Assembly (NCBI GenBank): GCA_905182415.1
Contig: CAJJBK010000001.1
Location: 1-64,000, forward strand
Length of the DNA: 64,000 nucleotides
From: an uncultured Woeseiaceae bacterium
GTDB lineage: Bacteria; Pseudomonadota; Gammaproteobacteria; Steroidobacterales; Woeseiaceae
Direction of reading: 5' to 3'
Below the pieces are notes generated by a model. The model did no database searches. It saw only the letters and a list, made by a program, of their open reading frames with translations, and was not told the DNA's origin. Below are positions 26,601 to 35,688 of the stretch, piece by piece (position 1 is the stretch's first letter; each line of letters starts with the position of its first letter). The position numbers were made by a program, and so were the translations under genes.

Positions 26601-28289
26601 TTATGCCTCAAAAGTAGTCTTTCCTCCAAGCACGGTTCTAAGTATTTTTATGTCTATAATTTCATCTGGATTCACTTCATGTGGATCTTTTTCGAGAATG
26701 ACAAAATCTGCCAACTTACCTGCTTCCAATGAACCTTTACTGTCTTCTTCAAAAGAAGCATAAGCCCCATGCATAGTACAAATTCTCATGGCTTCTGAAA
26801 CTGAAATTCTCTGATCAGGACCCCAAACTCTTCCACGCACATCTTTTCTTGTTACCATGCTTTGAATGGCCATCATCGGTTCAAATGGTCCAGGAGTATA
26901 ATCAGATGCAGGTGCGACTGGTATACCGGCATCCAGAAAACTGCGATGCGCAAACATACTTTGCATTTTTTCATAGCCATAATCAACCCACTTATTTCCA
27001 TGATAATAAGCATAGGTATAAAATGGAGTAGGAATAACTCCGGTTAATTTTATTCGGTTCAAAAGCTCATCATTTACTAACGAGCAATGCTCTATTCGAT
27101 GCCTTGGATTGGCACCATTATGATTTTTAAGTACTTTCTCATAAGCGTTCAAAACCATGTTAATAGCCACATCCCCATTAGCATGAATACCAACTCTAAA
27201 ATCATGGGCAACAGCATCATCAACTGCTGCATAAACCTCATCTTGAGTCATTGTTAAAATACCATAATCATCGGGTTTGCCCTCATATGGTGTGCTCATG
27301 CTCATGGTCCTTTCCGAAGCTGATCCATCAGCTGCAAATTTCACCGCGCCTATACGGATCATATCATCGCCATAACCCGATCCTATTCCAGCTTCCTTCA
27401 ATCCACTGTATACCTGGCTGCCTCCATTTGGCATAAAAGAAACTCTAAAAAATAATTCATCATTTCTTCTGGCATCTTGATATGCCAATAGATCATTGCG
27501 ATTTCCACTAGCGTCAGTGGTTGAAGTTAATCCTGCAGCCGCCATATTTTGAGAGCTGATACGAGCAGCTTCCTGGCGGACACTGCGATTCATAATTGGC
27601 CAAGTGCCGACTTTAAAAAATGCATCAACCGCATGCTCCGCAACCTTTCCAGTAAATTTTCCATTTTCACGATAAAATTTTCCTCCTACTGGATCAGGAG
27701 TTTCCATAGTTACTCCAGCAATCTCAAGAGCCATGGAATTAACTACAGCAGTATGACCTCCACGGTGAGCAACATATACCGGATGCTCTTTTACTACTTC
27801 ATCAATGTCACTAATATCTAACGGTCTTTCATCAGAAAACTTAGTATCGTCGTACATCACACCTCTCACCCAATGCCCCGGTGGAGTTTGTGAAGCCTTC
27901 CAAGCTAGTGCTTTTTTTACCTCATCGATATTAGGCAGATTAACATTAACGCCTATCGCTTCTTCAGCAAATAAAGGATGGCTATGTGCGTCAATAAATC
28001 CTGGCGTTACAACATGATCTCTTGCATCGATCCTCTCTGTACTGGCCCCTGCAAAAGGTAAAACTTCTTCAAGATCACCGATTGCTAATATACGATCACC
28101 CTTAATTGCCATTGCTTGAGCAACGGGCATATAAGGGTCCATGGTAAGAATTTTTCCCGTGACTAAAATATCGGCTTGACCGGTTACATAGGCTGCATTT
28201 ACTTCATGTGAGATTGAAGATACACCTAAGCCAAAAGGTATCGTAGCTGCTGAAGTACTTAAAAAATTTCTTCTTGAATATTTACTCAT
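26601..28289 (-). CDS. Tat-exported YtcJ-like amidohydrolase
   Basis: A 562-residue metal-dependent hydrolase of the YtcJ/amidohydrolase_3 group with a Tat leader (SRRNFLSTSAATIPFGLG, residues 4-21). Metal-site blocks: VTPGFIDAHSHPLF (H-x-H), then a metal-binding region including GIHANGDVAINMV and RIEHCSLV, and ASDYTPGPFEPM with the catalytic Asp. The family hydrolyses amide or related C-N bonds of varied small molecules; the substrate here is unknown. A second YtcJ-like enzyme in this window (35689-37428) is a predicted lipoprotein instead. The next gene on the same strand starts 72 bases away. Confidence 0.88.
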   Translation of the reverse strand: MSKYSRRNFLSTSAATIPFGLGVSSISHEVNAAYVTGQADILVTGKILTMDPYMPVAQAMAIKGDRILAIGDLEEVLPFAGASTERIDARDHVVTPGFIDAHSHPLFAEEAIGVNVNLPNIDEVKKALAWKASQTPPGHWVRGVMYDDTKFSDERPLDISDIDEVVKEHPVYVAHRGGHTAVVNSMALEIAGVTMETPDPVGGKFYRENGKFTGKVAEHAVDAFFKVGTWPIMNRSVRQEAARISSQNMAAAGLTSTTDASGNRNDLLAYQDARRNDELFFRVSFMPNGGSQVYSGLKEAGIGSGYGDDMIRIGAVKFAADGSASERTMSMSTPYEGKPDDYGILTMTQDEVYAAVDDAVAHDFRVGIHANGDVAINMVLNAYEKVLKNHNGANPRHRIEHCSLVNDELLNRIKLTGVIPTPFYTYAYYHGNKWVDYGYEKMQSMFAHRSFLDAGIPVAPASDYTPGPFEPMMAIQSMVTRKDVRGRVWGPDQRISVSEAMRICTMHGAYASFEEDSKGSLEAGKLADFVILEKDPHEVNPDEIIDIKILRTVLGGKTTFEA

Positions 28290-28361
28290 AAACCCCTTCC
28301 TAAATTAAAATATATGAAACCATTAAATTATTGATTCGAGATAATTAAAAGTGCGGCCTTA

Positions 28362-28859
28362 TTAAGCACTTTTACCTAACTTTAAAGCCTCAAATTCATC
28401 TGTAACAGAGTCAACCATAATCGACTGATTTTTATATTCTAGCACCCAAAATAATTTGTATGCCTCCTCTTCATTGTCCAAAAGAATATCGTAATTACCA
28501 AGCGTCCTAAATTTACGATTTAAATGATCAATAAGATAGCGTTTTGCTTTTATTTGGGCAGTCTCTATAGTTATTTTCTTAGTCAGTAACTGGCCCTCTG
28601 GTACCACTTTTCTTTCAGTAGTAAATAAATCTGATGTGGCTGCATGACCACTACAGGCATCCACCATAGCATTTATTGCAAAGCTTTTACGGCCATATAA
28701 AAATGGCATTTTACAGTCCGCTTTAAAATAAAAATAAGGATAATAAAAATGACTTATTTTTAATAACTCATCACTCCTTAAAATATTGGAAGCTATTTTT
28801 TCAATTCTCACCTGAGATACATCATGCTGAATAACTGAAATTAAATTATCTTGACTCAT
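28362..28859 (-). CDS. Uncharacterised protein coupled to a solute symporter
   Basis: A 165-residue protein I do not recognise. It has no signal peptide or transmembrane helix and looks soluble and cytoplasmic. Notable features are an aromatic cluster (SHFYYPYFYFKADC, about residues 36-49), two Cys residues and a C-terminal half of mixed charge with LFWVLEYKNQSIMVD. Its start overlaps the end of the sodium/solute symporter gene by four bases (ATGA type), so the two are translationally coupled. It may be a regulatory or accessory protein for that symporter. Confidence 0.75.
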   Translation of the reverse strand: MSQDNLISVIQHDVSQVRIEKIASNILRSDELLKISHFYYPYFYFKADCKMPFLYGRKSFAINAMVDACSGHAATSDLFTTERKVVPEGQLLTKKITIETAQIKAKRYLIDHLNRKFRTLGNYDILLDNEEEAYKLFWVLEYKNQSIMVDSVTDEFEALKLGKSA

Positions 28860-30421
28860 TTTTTCTTTCCCAAAAATCTCTCAAGTTCTAATGCTTCGGT
28901 GGACAAGGAGTTCTTAAGTGGAGCGCTATCAAGACTTGGAATTGATCTTACTAGTGATGATTCATCAATTAATTCAAGTACATTTTGTGGCACAGGATAT
29001 TTTGATTGAGTCAGCAAACTAACTAGAATCATAGTTGAGGTTGAGGACACGACACCCGCTACCATAGGTGCAATTGATGTCATTGCGGTAATTTCTAAAT
29101 ACTGCCAAAAAAATGCAGTTAATGCCCCTGCAATGATTGATGAAAGTGCTCCTGGTGTATTGGCTTTTCTCCACCACACCGCACAAACATAAGCGGGTAG
29201 AAATGCACTGCCTAACACTGATGTGGTGAATATCACTACATTAAAGATAGACGGTGGTTCTTTTAGAGCAATGAAATAACCAATGATGGCTATTGCCAAT
29301 ACCAGTCCTCTTGAAACCCAAATCATCTGTTTCTCTGATGCGTTAGGGTTAATAAAACGTTCATATAAATCGCGAGCTGCGATCGTGCCTGTTTGTAATA
29401 AAAGCGAGTCAGCAGTTGACATTATCGCCGCCATAATTGCTGCCATAACTAGCCCAGTAGCGGCTGCCGGCAATAATTTATTTGCAACTTGAAAGATAGC
29501 CATTTCTGGATCAGTCATATTCGGAAGAATTAACACTGCGAAAATACCGATCAAATATGGCGTTGGCACGAAAAATAAATTCCAAACTGTTGCCCATGCA
29601 CCAGCTGATCTAGCAGTTGAAGGAGATTTCATAGCCATGTGTCTTGTAACAACATGCGGCCAGCCAAGATAGCCAACTGAAAAAATTAAAAGTGCTCCCG
29701 CCACAACACCCCATTGACCTTCAAATCCTAGGTCTTTTCCCCACAAAGAAAGTAAGGTGGGGTCAAGAGTATGCAGTGCATTATTTGCTGCAGTAAATCC
29801 TCCTAATTCATATAAAACTGCAATAAAAATCCAAAGTACCCCAATCAACATCACCAAACTTTGAAAAAAATCTGTATAAGCGACCGCTAAATAACCCCCC
29901 ATAAACGTATAAAGAACAATAACAGTTACCGCAATTGCTAGAGCGATGGGATAAGGTATGCCAGTTACTAGGGCCATTCCTTTTCCGCCCGCGATAAATT
30001 GTGCAAGCACATAAAAACCAAGCAAAAATACTGTAAGCGAACCTGAAATTAACCTAAGAGCGCCAGAAGGATAGCGTTTTTCTAAGTACTCTATAGCCGT
30101 AAGCGCCCCAAATAATTGGGACAGCTTTCGCATTCTTCGTCCAATGATTGAAAAATTTAACACTCCTCCGCCGATATCACCCACGGCATACCACAAAGCC
30201 CAGTAACCTTGAATATAACCAAGTCCTCCTGCACCAAGAAACATAAAGCCACTCATTGAGGTGGTTTGAAGAGTTAATGCTGTTGTCGCAGGACCAATTT
30301 TTCGTCCGCCAAGTAAATAGCTCTCTAAATCTTTACTGCCACCGTTACGAAGAGCCCAATAACCTATCCCCAAAACCACTATGTAATAAATGATTAAAAA
30401 AAAGATTACAGTAGTATTCAA
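28856..30421 (-). CDS. Sodium:solute symporter (SSS family)
   Basis: A 521-residue inner membrane transporter with about thirteen transmembrane segments. The SSS signature is seen in LQTTSMSGFMFLGAGGLGYIQGYWALWYAVGD and in GWPHVVTRHMAMKS, and the Na+ site region in IMAAIMSTADSLLLQTGTIAARD. The solute (amino acid, carboxylate or other) is not readable. The first codon of the frame is TTG at 30419-30421, whose last bases form the TGA stop of the small membrane protein gene (TTGA overlap), which supports this unusual start. The C-terminal tail is hydrophilic. Confidence 0.92.
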   Translation of the reverse strand: MNTTVIFFLIIYYIVVLGIGYWALRNGGSKDLESYLLGGRKIGPATTALTLQTTSMSGFMFLGAGGLGYIQGYWALWYAVGDIGGGVLNFSIIGRRMRKLSQLFGALTAIEYLEKRYPSGALRLISGSLTVFLLGFYVLAQFIAGGKGMALVTGIPYPIALAIAVTVIVLYTFMGGYLAVAYTDFFQSLVMLIGVLWIFIAVLYELGGFTAANNALHTLDPTLLSLWGKDLGFEGQWGVVAGALLIFSVGYLGWPHVVTRHMAMKSPSTARSAGAWATVWNLFFVPTPYLIGIFAVLILPNMTDPEMAIFQVANKLLPAAATGLVMAAIMAAIMSTADSLLLQTGTIAARDLYERFINPNASEKQMIWVSRGLVLAIAIIGYFIALKEPPSIFNVVIFTTSVLGSAFLPAYVCAVWWRKANTPGALSSIIAGALTAFFWQYLEITAMTSIAPMVAGVVSSTSTMILVSLLTQSKYPVPQNVLELIDESSLVRSIPSLDSAPLKNSLSTEALELERFLGKKK

Positions 30422-30552
30422 GACTGGCCCTTGTCATTGGAATCTTTAGGCCAGTTGCGTGTTCGATAAAGGAAAACTAATGTGTAAGTTATCCAAAATA
30501 AAGGAAACCCAAAAACCAACAAAGTTGTTTCCCATGGTAATCCAAACATCAT
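30418..30552 (-). CDS. 44-residue membrane protein, putative symporter accessory subunit
   Basis: A small open frame starting at an ATG at 30552 (a second ATG directly follows) and ending in a TGA that overlaps the symporter TTG start. It encodes one transmembrane helix (residues 11-29, LLVFGFPLFWITYTLVFLY) followed by a basic, polar tail (RTRNWPKDSND). Small single-span proteins are known immediately upstream of SSS symporters, for example the DUF485/DUF3311-like partners. The stop/start overlap and codon-like composition make it likely to be a real gene. No closer family was recognised. Confidence 0.72.
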   Translation of the reverse strand: MMFGLPWETTLLVFGFPLFWITYTLVFLYRTRNWPKDSNDKGQS

Positions 30553-30596
30553 GAATCCTTTAATTGAAATTAAATCTAGTTTTTACTCACTACATC

Positions 30597-31892
30597 TTAA
30601 CTGAATTTCTTTACTACATTTTCTAATTGCTCGAGAAAGAAAGTGGCATTCTCTTCAGTAAAAACCATCGGCGGTCTCAGTTTCAATATATTTTCATCAG
30701 GTCCGATGGTGTTCGTCAAAATACCTCGTTCTTTTAATTCCTGAACAATTTTAGTAGCCGTTTTTGTCGCTGGATTTTTTTTACTATCCTCTATCATTTC
30801 AATTGCAATAAAAAATCCACTACCTCGAACATCTCCAATGAGAGAATATTGTTCTGCGATAGATTTAATACCCTCTTTTAAATATGTACCTACTTTCAAT
30901 GCATTATCCTGAAGATCTTCGTTTTCAATAACCTCCATGACAGCCATTGCGGCAGCGCAAGATACGGGATTACCGCCAAAAGTATTAAAATATCCAGTTT
31001 TATTCGAAAACTTTTCAACGAATGGGCGTTGTATCACTGTTGCCGCAATGGGATGCCCATTACCCATAGGCTTGCCCATGGTAACAATATCAGGAACAAA
31101 ATTATCAGGCTCATAACCCCAAAAAGATTTACCGGTCCGTCCAAAACCTGGTTGCACCTCATCAGCTATAAATAATCCACCGGCCTTACGAACAATTTCT
31201 GCAGCTTTTCTTAAATAACCAGGGGGGGCACCTACGACACCACTGCTAGAGATAATTGTATCTATGATAAATGCCGCGACTTTAATATTTCTTTTTTCTA
31301 ATGTTTGCACTGCAGTTTCAATGTGTGCTGCATATTTTTCTGCGGCATTCTTACTAGTATATAAACCACGATATGTATCAGGAGCCGGAACAGTCACGAC
31401 ATAATCTGATCGATCTTCAGGCTCATTATCTTCAGTAGATATTTCAGCTATCGCTTCGGAGTTTCCATGGTAAGCATCTTCGGTGACAATAATTCCAGTA
31501 CCTTCCGTATAAGTTCGTGCAATCCTGAGTGCAAGTTCGTTTGCTTCGGTGCCCGTACAACTGAACATTGCAACATCGAGTGCATCGGGCATTTTATTCA
31601 GAAGTCTTTCTGCATAATGCAGGACATTATCATGAAGATAACGAGTATGTGTATTTAATATGCCTACTTGTTTTCTGATGGCTTCTACGACCTGAGGGTG
31701 GCAATGCCCGACATGCGCCACATTATTGTACATATCCAAATAACGCTTGTTATTATTATCAAAAAGCCATACGCCCTCACCCTTCACAATATTCAATGGG
31801 CGATTATAAAATAAACGATAAGCTGGACCGAGAAATCGCTTGCGTCTTTCAAGCATGGAATCAAGAGGAAGATTTTTTTCTTTGTAATTCAA
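30597..31892 (-). CDS. Class III PLP enzyme, phospho-lyase-like (ETNPPL/PHYKPL group)
   Basis: A 431-residue PLP protein of aminotransferase class III fold. The PLP lysine is K274 in TMGKPMGNGHPIAATV, and the N-terminal block DMYNNVAHVGHCHPQVVEAI plus ILNTHTRYLHDN closely resembles the animal phospho-lyases acting on phosphoethanolamine or 5-phosphohydroxylysine, more than GABA aminotransferases. It would cleave an amino-alcohol phosphate to aldehyde, ammonia and phosphate. A hydroxylysine-kinase-like gene lies at 14835-15920. Fused bacterial proteins join those two domains, which supports the pairing. A plain transaminase activity is the alternative. Confidence 0.82.
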   Translation of the reverse strand: MNYKEKNLPLDSMLERRKRFLGPAYRLFYNRPLNIVKGEGVWLFDNNNKRYLDMYNNVAHVGHCHPQVVEAIRKQVGILNTHTRYLHDNVLHYAERLLNKMPDALDVAMFSCTGTEANELALRIARTYTEGTGIIVTEDAYHGNSEAIAEISTEDNEPEDRSDYVVTVPAPDTYRGLYTSKNAAEKYAAHIETAVQTLEKRNIKVAAFIIDTIISSSGVVGAPPGYLRKAAEIVRKAGGLFIADEVQPGFGRTGKSFWGYEPDNFVPDIVTMGKPMGNGHPIAATVIQRPFVEKFSNKTGYFNTFGGNPVSCAAAMAVMEVIENEDLQDNALKVGTYLKEGIKSIAEQYSLIGDVRGSGFFIAIEMIEDSKKNPATKTATKIVQELKERGILTNTIGPDENILKLRPPMVFTEENATFFLEQLENVVKKFS

Positions 31893-31937
31893 TTTCTGAT
31901 TATATTTCTTGTAAATTCTTTATTATTTAAGAGGGCA

Positions 31938-32675
31938 CTATTTTTCTTCAGTTTTTGCAAAAAAACCTGCCAAAGTACCTGCAATCAAGAGGAAAATACC
32001 CATGAAAAATAGAAACTCTGGATAACTTCGAGTTACAGCACAATAGCATGAAATAGAAAAGTTAAACGCTTGAAAAAAATTGATATACAGGCCATCACGC
32101 TTCATCATTTTTGGAAACTTAAATGTTGATACCATACCAATAGCTAAAATAAACATGAAAATAGGGACATATAAATTAATCAACTCAGCATCTAGAATAC
32201 CGTCATAACGTAATAACAAAATAACTGCTGTAGCGGTTAGGCCTCCACCTGCTGCCGTAATTGGAATACCTGAAAACCAACCTTTCATTGGCTTATCAGA
32301 TGATAAATTATATCTTGCCAATCGAAGTGCACCCGCAAGAACAAAAGCACTCACTGAAATTGAGAGAACCCAGAATTCTAACGAATAGCGATCTATATCA
32401 TTAAGATACATTACTGCGTTTAACATTAATATTGCTGGTGCGACACCAAAAGACACTAAATCTGCCATGGAATCAAACTCGGCACCAAACGGTGATGTTG
32501 CATTCAATAATCTCGCAGAAAGACCATCCATTACATCCAAAATTCCACACCATATAATCATCCATGCTGCTTGTTCTATATTGCCGGTTTGACTGGTAAT
32601 AATTGAGGCAAAACCCAGTAAGAGACTGGCTGCTGTAAACATATTTGGTATACTATAACGTACGATATTTTTCAC
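31938..32675 (-). CDS. pssA: CDP-diacylglycerol-serine O-phosphatidyltransferase
   Basis: A 245-residue inner membrane enzyme of phospholipid synthesis with several transmembrane helices. The CDP-alcohol phosphatidyltransferase signature (D-x2-D-G-x2-A-R-x8-G-x3-D-x3-D) is complete in DVMDGLSARLL and GAEFDSMADLVSFG. It makes phosphatidylserine from CDP-diacylglycerol and serine, the precursor of phosphatidylethanolamine. No phosphatidylserine decarboxylase gene is in the window. It is flanked by 45- and 111-base spacers, so it is probably a stand-alone gene. Confidence 0.9.
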   Translation of the reverse strand: MKNIVRYSIPNMFTAASLLLGFASIITSQTGNIEQAAWMIIWCGILDVMDGLSARLLNATSPFGAEFDSMADLVSFGVAPAILMLNAVMYLNDIDRYSLEFWVLSISVSAFVLAGALRLARYNLSSDKPMKGWFSGIPITAAGGGLTATAVILLLRYDGILDAELINLYVPIFMFILAIGMVSTFKFPKMMKRDGLYINFFQAFNFSISCYCAVTRSYPEFLFFMGIFLLIAGTLAGFFAKTEEK

Positions 32676-32786
32676 TTTACATCACCTTACTCGTTATCAA
32701 ATGATCGCTTAAAGCAGGATTATATCACGTTTATAAAACCCGAATCCCATACAAAAATTTCAATAAAATTATCGAATTACCTCTGA

Positions 32787-33602
32787 TCACTCATCCTCGA
32801 TTTTCCAGTCAGGCAAACGTTTATTTAGAAAAGCATTTATACCTTCTTTTGCCTCATCTTTTAACATGTCATGAGTCATCACCTCAGAGCATAACTTATA
32901 AGCTTCGTTCAAAGGTTGGTTCAACTGACGATAAAATGTTTCCTTACCAAGCGAAACTGTAACCGATGATTTACTTGCTATCAGAGCAGCTAACTTTGTT
33001 GTTCTTGCCGATAAATGAGACTCTTCAACCACATGATTTACTAAGCCAATTTCCTTTGCTTTACTCGCATCAATCATTTCGCCTGTCAAAAGCATTTCCA
33101 TGGCATGTTTATTAGCTATATTCCTAGATAAAGCAACCATCGGTGTCGAACAAAAGAGACCAATATTTACTCCTGGCGTAGCAAATGTGGCTTGATCTGA
33201 AGCTATTGCAATATCACAGCTAGCAACCAACTGGCAGCCAGCAGCAGTGGCCACACCAGAGACTTCAGCAATGATTGGTTTAGGACTATTGATAATTAGT
33301 TGCATTAGCGCTGAACAACTAGAGAATAATTCAGCATAGAATGCACAGCCTTGATCGGAGTGTTTTCGTGCTGCAGTCATTTCCTTTAAATCATGGCCCG
33401 CGCAAAATGTCGGAGCTATGGCTGCAATAATAATAACTTTTATTTTTTGATTTAATGACGCGTTCTGAATTGCGTCACTCATTTGTCTTATCATCTCCAA
33501 GGACAAAGCATTTCGACGCTCGGAGTCATTTAGTGTCAAACGTAAGATATTTTCATCTAATTCTTCTTTTAATAATACTTTAGTTTCATTATTATTTTTA
33601 TT
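32787..33602 (-). CDS. Enoyl-CoA hydratase/isomerase family protein lacking both catalytic glutamates
   Basis: A crotonase-fold protein of about 271 residues. The oxyanion-hole block TFCAGHDLKEM and the second block GVATAAGCQLVASCDIAIAS, then FATPGVNIGLFCSTPMVAL, place it with the ECHDC3-like branch. At the two positions that hold the catalytic glutamates in mitochondrial hydratase it has Gln (in AAGCQLV) and Gly (in FATPGV). It is therefore unlikely to be a standard hydratase; hydrolase, isomerase or binding roles are open. The frame opens at an ATG at 33632, but the ATG at 33602 has GGAAAAAAG just upstream and is preferred. Confidence 0.85.
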   Translation of the reverse strand, partial: NKNNNETKVLLKEELDENILRLTLNDSERRNALSLEMIRQMSDAIQNASLNQKIKVIIIAAIAPTFCAGHDLKEMTAARKHSDQGCAFYAELFSSCSALMQLIINSPKPIIAEVSGVATAAGCQLVASCDIAIASDQATFATPGVNIGLFCSTPMVALSRNIANKHAMEMLLTGEMIDASKAKEIGLVNHVVEESHLSARTTKLAALIASKSSVTVSLGKETFYRQLNQPLNEAYKLCSEVMTHDMLKDEAKEGINAFLNKRLPDWKIEDE

Positions 33603-33753
33603 CATACTTTTTTCCAAAGAGTTACCTTGCATTATTCAATTTCTCTAATTCTAAACAAGGATACCAATTCATTATCTCTCAGAGTTAAGGCCTTAAACTA
33701 TTGTAGCGGCTTGATGATTATTTACACCTAATTGCTTAAAGATTAAATCATTT

Positions 33754-35103
33754 TCATATGTCTTTTTTAGTGAAACAAGAAAAAACTACTCCTATAACAA
33801 TCCAAATAAAAACAAGCATCCATTCATAAGGCCAAATCAATGCTGCTGGGCTACCTGGAAAATATAATCCAGCTAAGGCTAACGACAAAAAAAATGCAGA
33901 AAAACCTACCAAGCGCCCATAACGAACTCGATATGGCCTAATCATTTCCGGCTCACGATAACGCAATACTAAAAAAGAAAATGCGACAATTACGTAAGCA
34001 GTAACAATACCCAGTCCGCCAGCATTCACAAGCCATAACAGTGCTGGTCTTCCAAAAAAGGGGGCAATCATTGAGATTGATCCTATCAATATAATCGCTT
34101 TATAAGGGGTATTGTATTTGGGGTGTAGGTGACTCAAAAACGACGGTAATTGCCCCGCAACTGCCATCGCATAAATAGCACGACTGCCGCCAATTAAAAA
34201 AGCATTCCAACTTGTTAATAATCCACCAATGCCAGCTATCACAAGCAAATTACCCATTAATCTAGAATCAAATAAAAAAGTGGCTGCATCGGCGGCAGGT
34301 AATTTCGAGGAAAAAATAAACTGGCGATCAAGTGATAAAGAGATGGCTAATATTATTAAAATATACCAAGTAATTGCCATTAAAATTGACAATATGATTG
34401 TATGACCAATTCTATTAAATGAAATTTTTAGTTCTTCGGCTGCTTGTGGAATGACATCAAAACCAACAAACATAAAAGGGACCATCATCAATACACTCAG
34501 AAAACCTTGAGACTGATTTTGAAAGAATGGCTTCATATTACCTATTTGTCCTGTTTTGCTAGCACCCATGACTAAAATAAAACCACCTATAAGAATCATT
34601 CCAGTGACTAATAACTGGATCTTTGCTGCCGTCTTAATACCCATAATATTGATCAAAGAAACTAAAAATGCCCCAATTACTCCAACCATGACCCAACTAG
34701 TATGAACATCCCAGTCTAATATCGTCCATAAATAACCGTGATTCAGGTTTGGTAGTATATATTCCACTACCGTTGGTAATGCCACTGCCTCAAATGAAAC
34801 AACCGAAACATAACCAAATAATATAGACCAAGTACAAACAAAAGATGCAGTTGATCCCAGGGCTCTATGGGAATATGTGTGCTCTCCACCAGCTACAGGC
34901 ATGGCTGATGCTAATTCAGCATAAGTGAGTCCCACGAGCAAAACTACACAACCACCAACCAAAAAAGCCGATACAGCACCTAAGCTCCCGGCGTTCATGA
35001 TCCAGGTACCGGACATAACCACCCAACTCCAGCCAATCATAGCGCCAAACGAGAGTGCTATAACTTCCCTATAACTTAAGATTCTGGTTAATTTTCCCTG
35101 CAT
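33754..35103 (-). CDS. APC superfamily amino acid permease
   Basis: A 449-residue inner membrane transporter with twelve predicted helices. LSFGAMIGWSWVVMSGTWI at the start replaces the usual G-S/A-G-I-F loop of helix 1, and the YAELASAMPVAGGEHTYSHRALG block and GFDVIPQAAEEL block are typical of APC/AAT permeases. It probably takes up amino acids or amines. It lies 59 bases downstream of a cupin lipoprotein gene and shares strand with an exported amidohydrolase and a FAH-family enzyme, so it may import their product. Confidence 0.9.
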   Translation of the reverse strand: MQGKLTRILSYREVIALSFGAMIGWSWVVMSGTWIMNAGSLGAVSAFLVGGCVVLLVGLTYAELASAMPVAGGEHTYSHRALGSTASFVCTWSILFGYVSVVSFEAVALPTVVEYILPNLNHGYLWTILDWDVHTSWVMVGVIGAFLVSLINIMGIKTAAKIQLLVTGMILIGGFILVMGASKTGQIGNMKPFFQNQSQGFLSVLMMVPFMFVGFDVIPQAAEELKISFNRIGHTIILSILMAITWYILIILAISLSLDRQFIFSSKLPAADAATFLFDSRLMGNLLVIAGIGGLLTSWNAFLIGGSRAIYAMAVAGQLPSFLSHLHPKYNTPYKAIILIGSISMIAPFFGRPALLWLVNAGGLGIVTAYVIVAFSFLVLRYREPEMIRPYRVRYGRLVGFSAFFLSLALAGLYFPGSPAALIWPYEWMLVFIWIVIGVVFSCFTKKDI

Positions 35104-35162
35104 TAATCTATTTTCATTTTGGGCATAAGGTAACGTCTTGCTTGTTCAATATAATATGAAGA

Positions 35163-35663
35163 TTATCGACTAACAATCAAGGAAATTTCTCGTAACTCCT
35201 CTTCTTCCAAGGCTTTTATCTCTTTTCCATGAGGCCATATAGCAAGTACACGTGCACCATCATCCGAATCCGAACGATGCACCACTAAATCTGGTTTAGT
35301 TACGATTCCTAACATACCTGGCATTAATATATGTGATTTTCCATTCACAATATGATCAAGTCTACCCTCAAGAACATAAAGTAATTCCAATTCATGCATG
35401 TGAGCGATATCTTGATAACCGGGAGGAAAATATATTTCAGCTACCTCAACCTTGGTATCTTTAAAATTAGCTTCTTCGAGTAAAACTTTAATCCAACCAA
35501 CATTTTTTTCGTCATCCCATTCAAATTGCCTTGTACCGGATGACTGAAATTCATACTCAGGTACTACATTGACTTTGGTTTTTTCTGATTCAGAACAAGC
35601 TACTAATAATAGAAAAACCAAACTAACAAAAAATAAACAGTTATTGCTCTTATTAAATTTCAT
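35163..35663 (-). CDS. Cupin-domain lipoprotein
   Basis: A 166-residue protein with a clear lipoprotein signal: hydrophobic residues 10-22 and lipobox LVAC (Cys23). The mature part holds one cupin barrel: motif 1 around HMHELELLYVLEGRLDHIVNG (two His and Glu as candidate metal ligands) and motif 2 around MPGMLGIVTKPDLVVHRSDSD. It would sit in the periplasm, anchored to a membrane. The role is unknown; perhaps ligand binding or small-molecule isomerisation related to the adjacent permease and amidohydrolase (25-base gap). Confidence 0.82.
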   Translation of the reverse strand: MKFNKSNNCLFFVSLVFLLLVACSESEKTKVNVVPEYEFQSSGTRQFEWDDEKNVGWIKVLLEEANFKDTKVEVAEIYFPPGYQDIAHMHELELLYVLEGRLDHIVNGKSHILMPGMLGIVTKPDLVVHRSDSDDGARVLAIWPHGKEIKALEEEELREISLIVSR

Positions 35664-35688
35664 ATTATCCCTCTATTAATAAATAGAT

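Noticed and set aside
33685-33696. Perfect 12-base palindrome TTAAGGCCTTAA
   Set aside because: About fifteen 12-base palindromes are expected by chance in 64 kb; there is no T-run, no second copy and no linked regulator.
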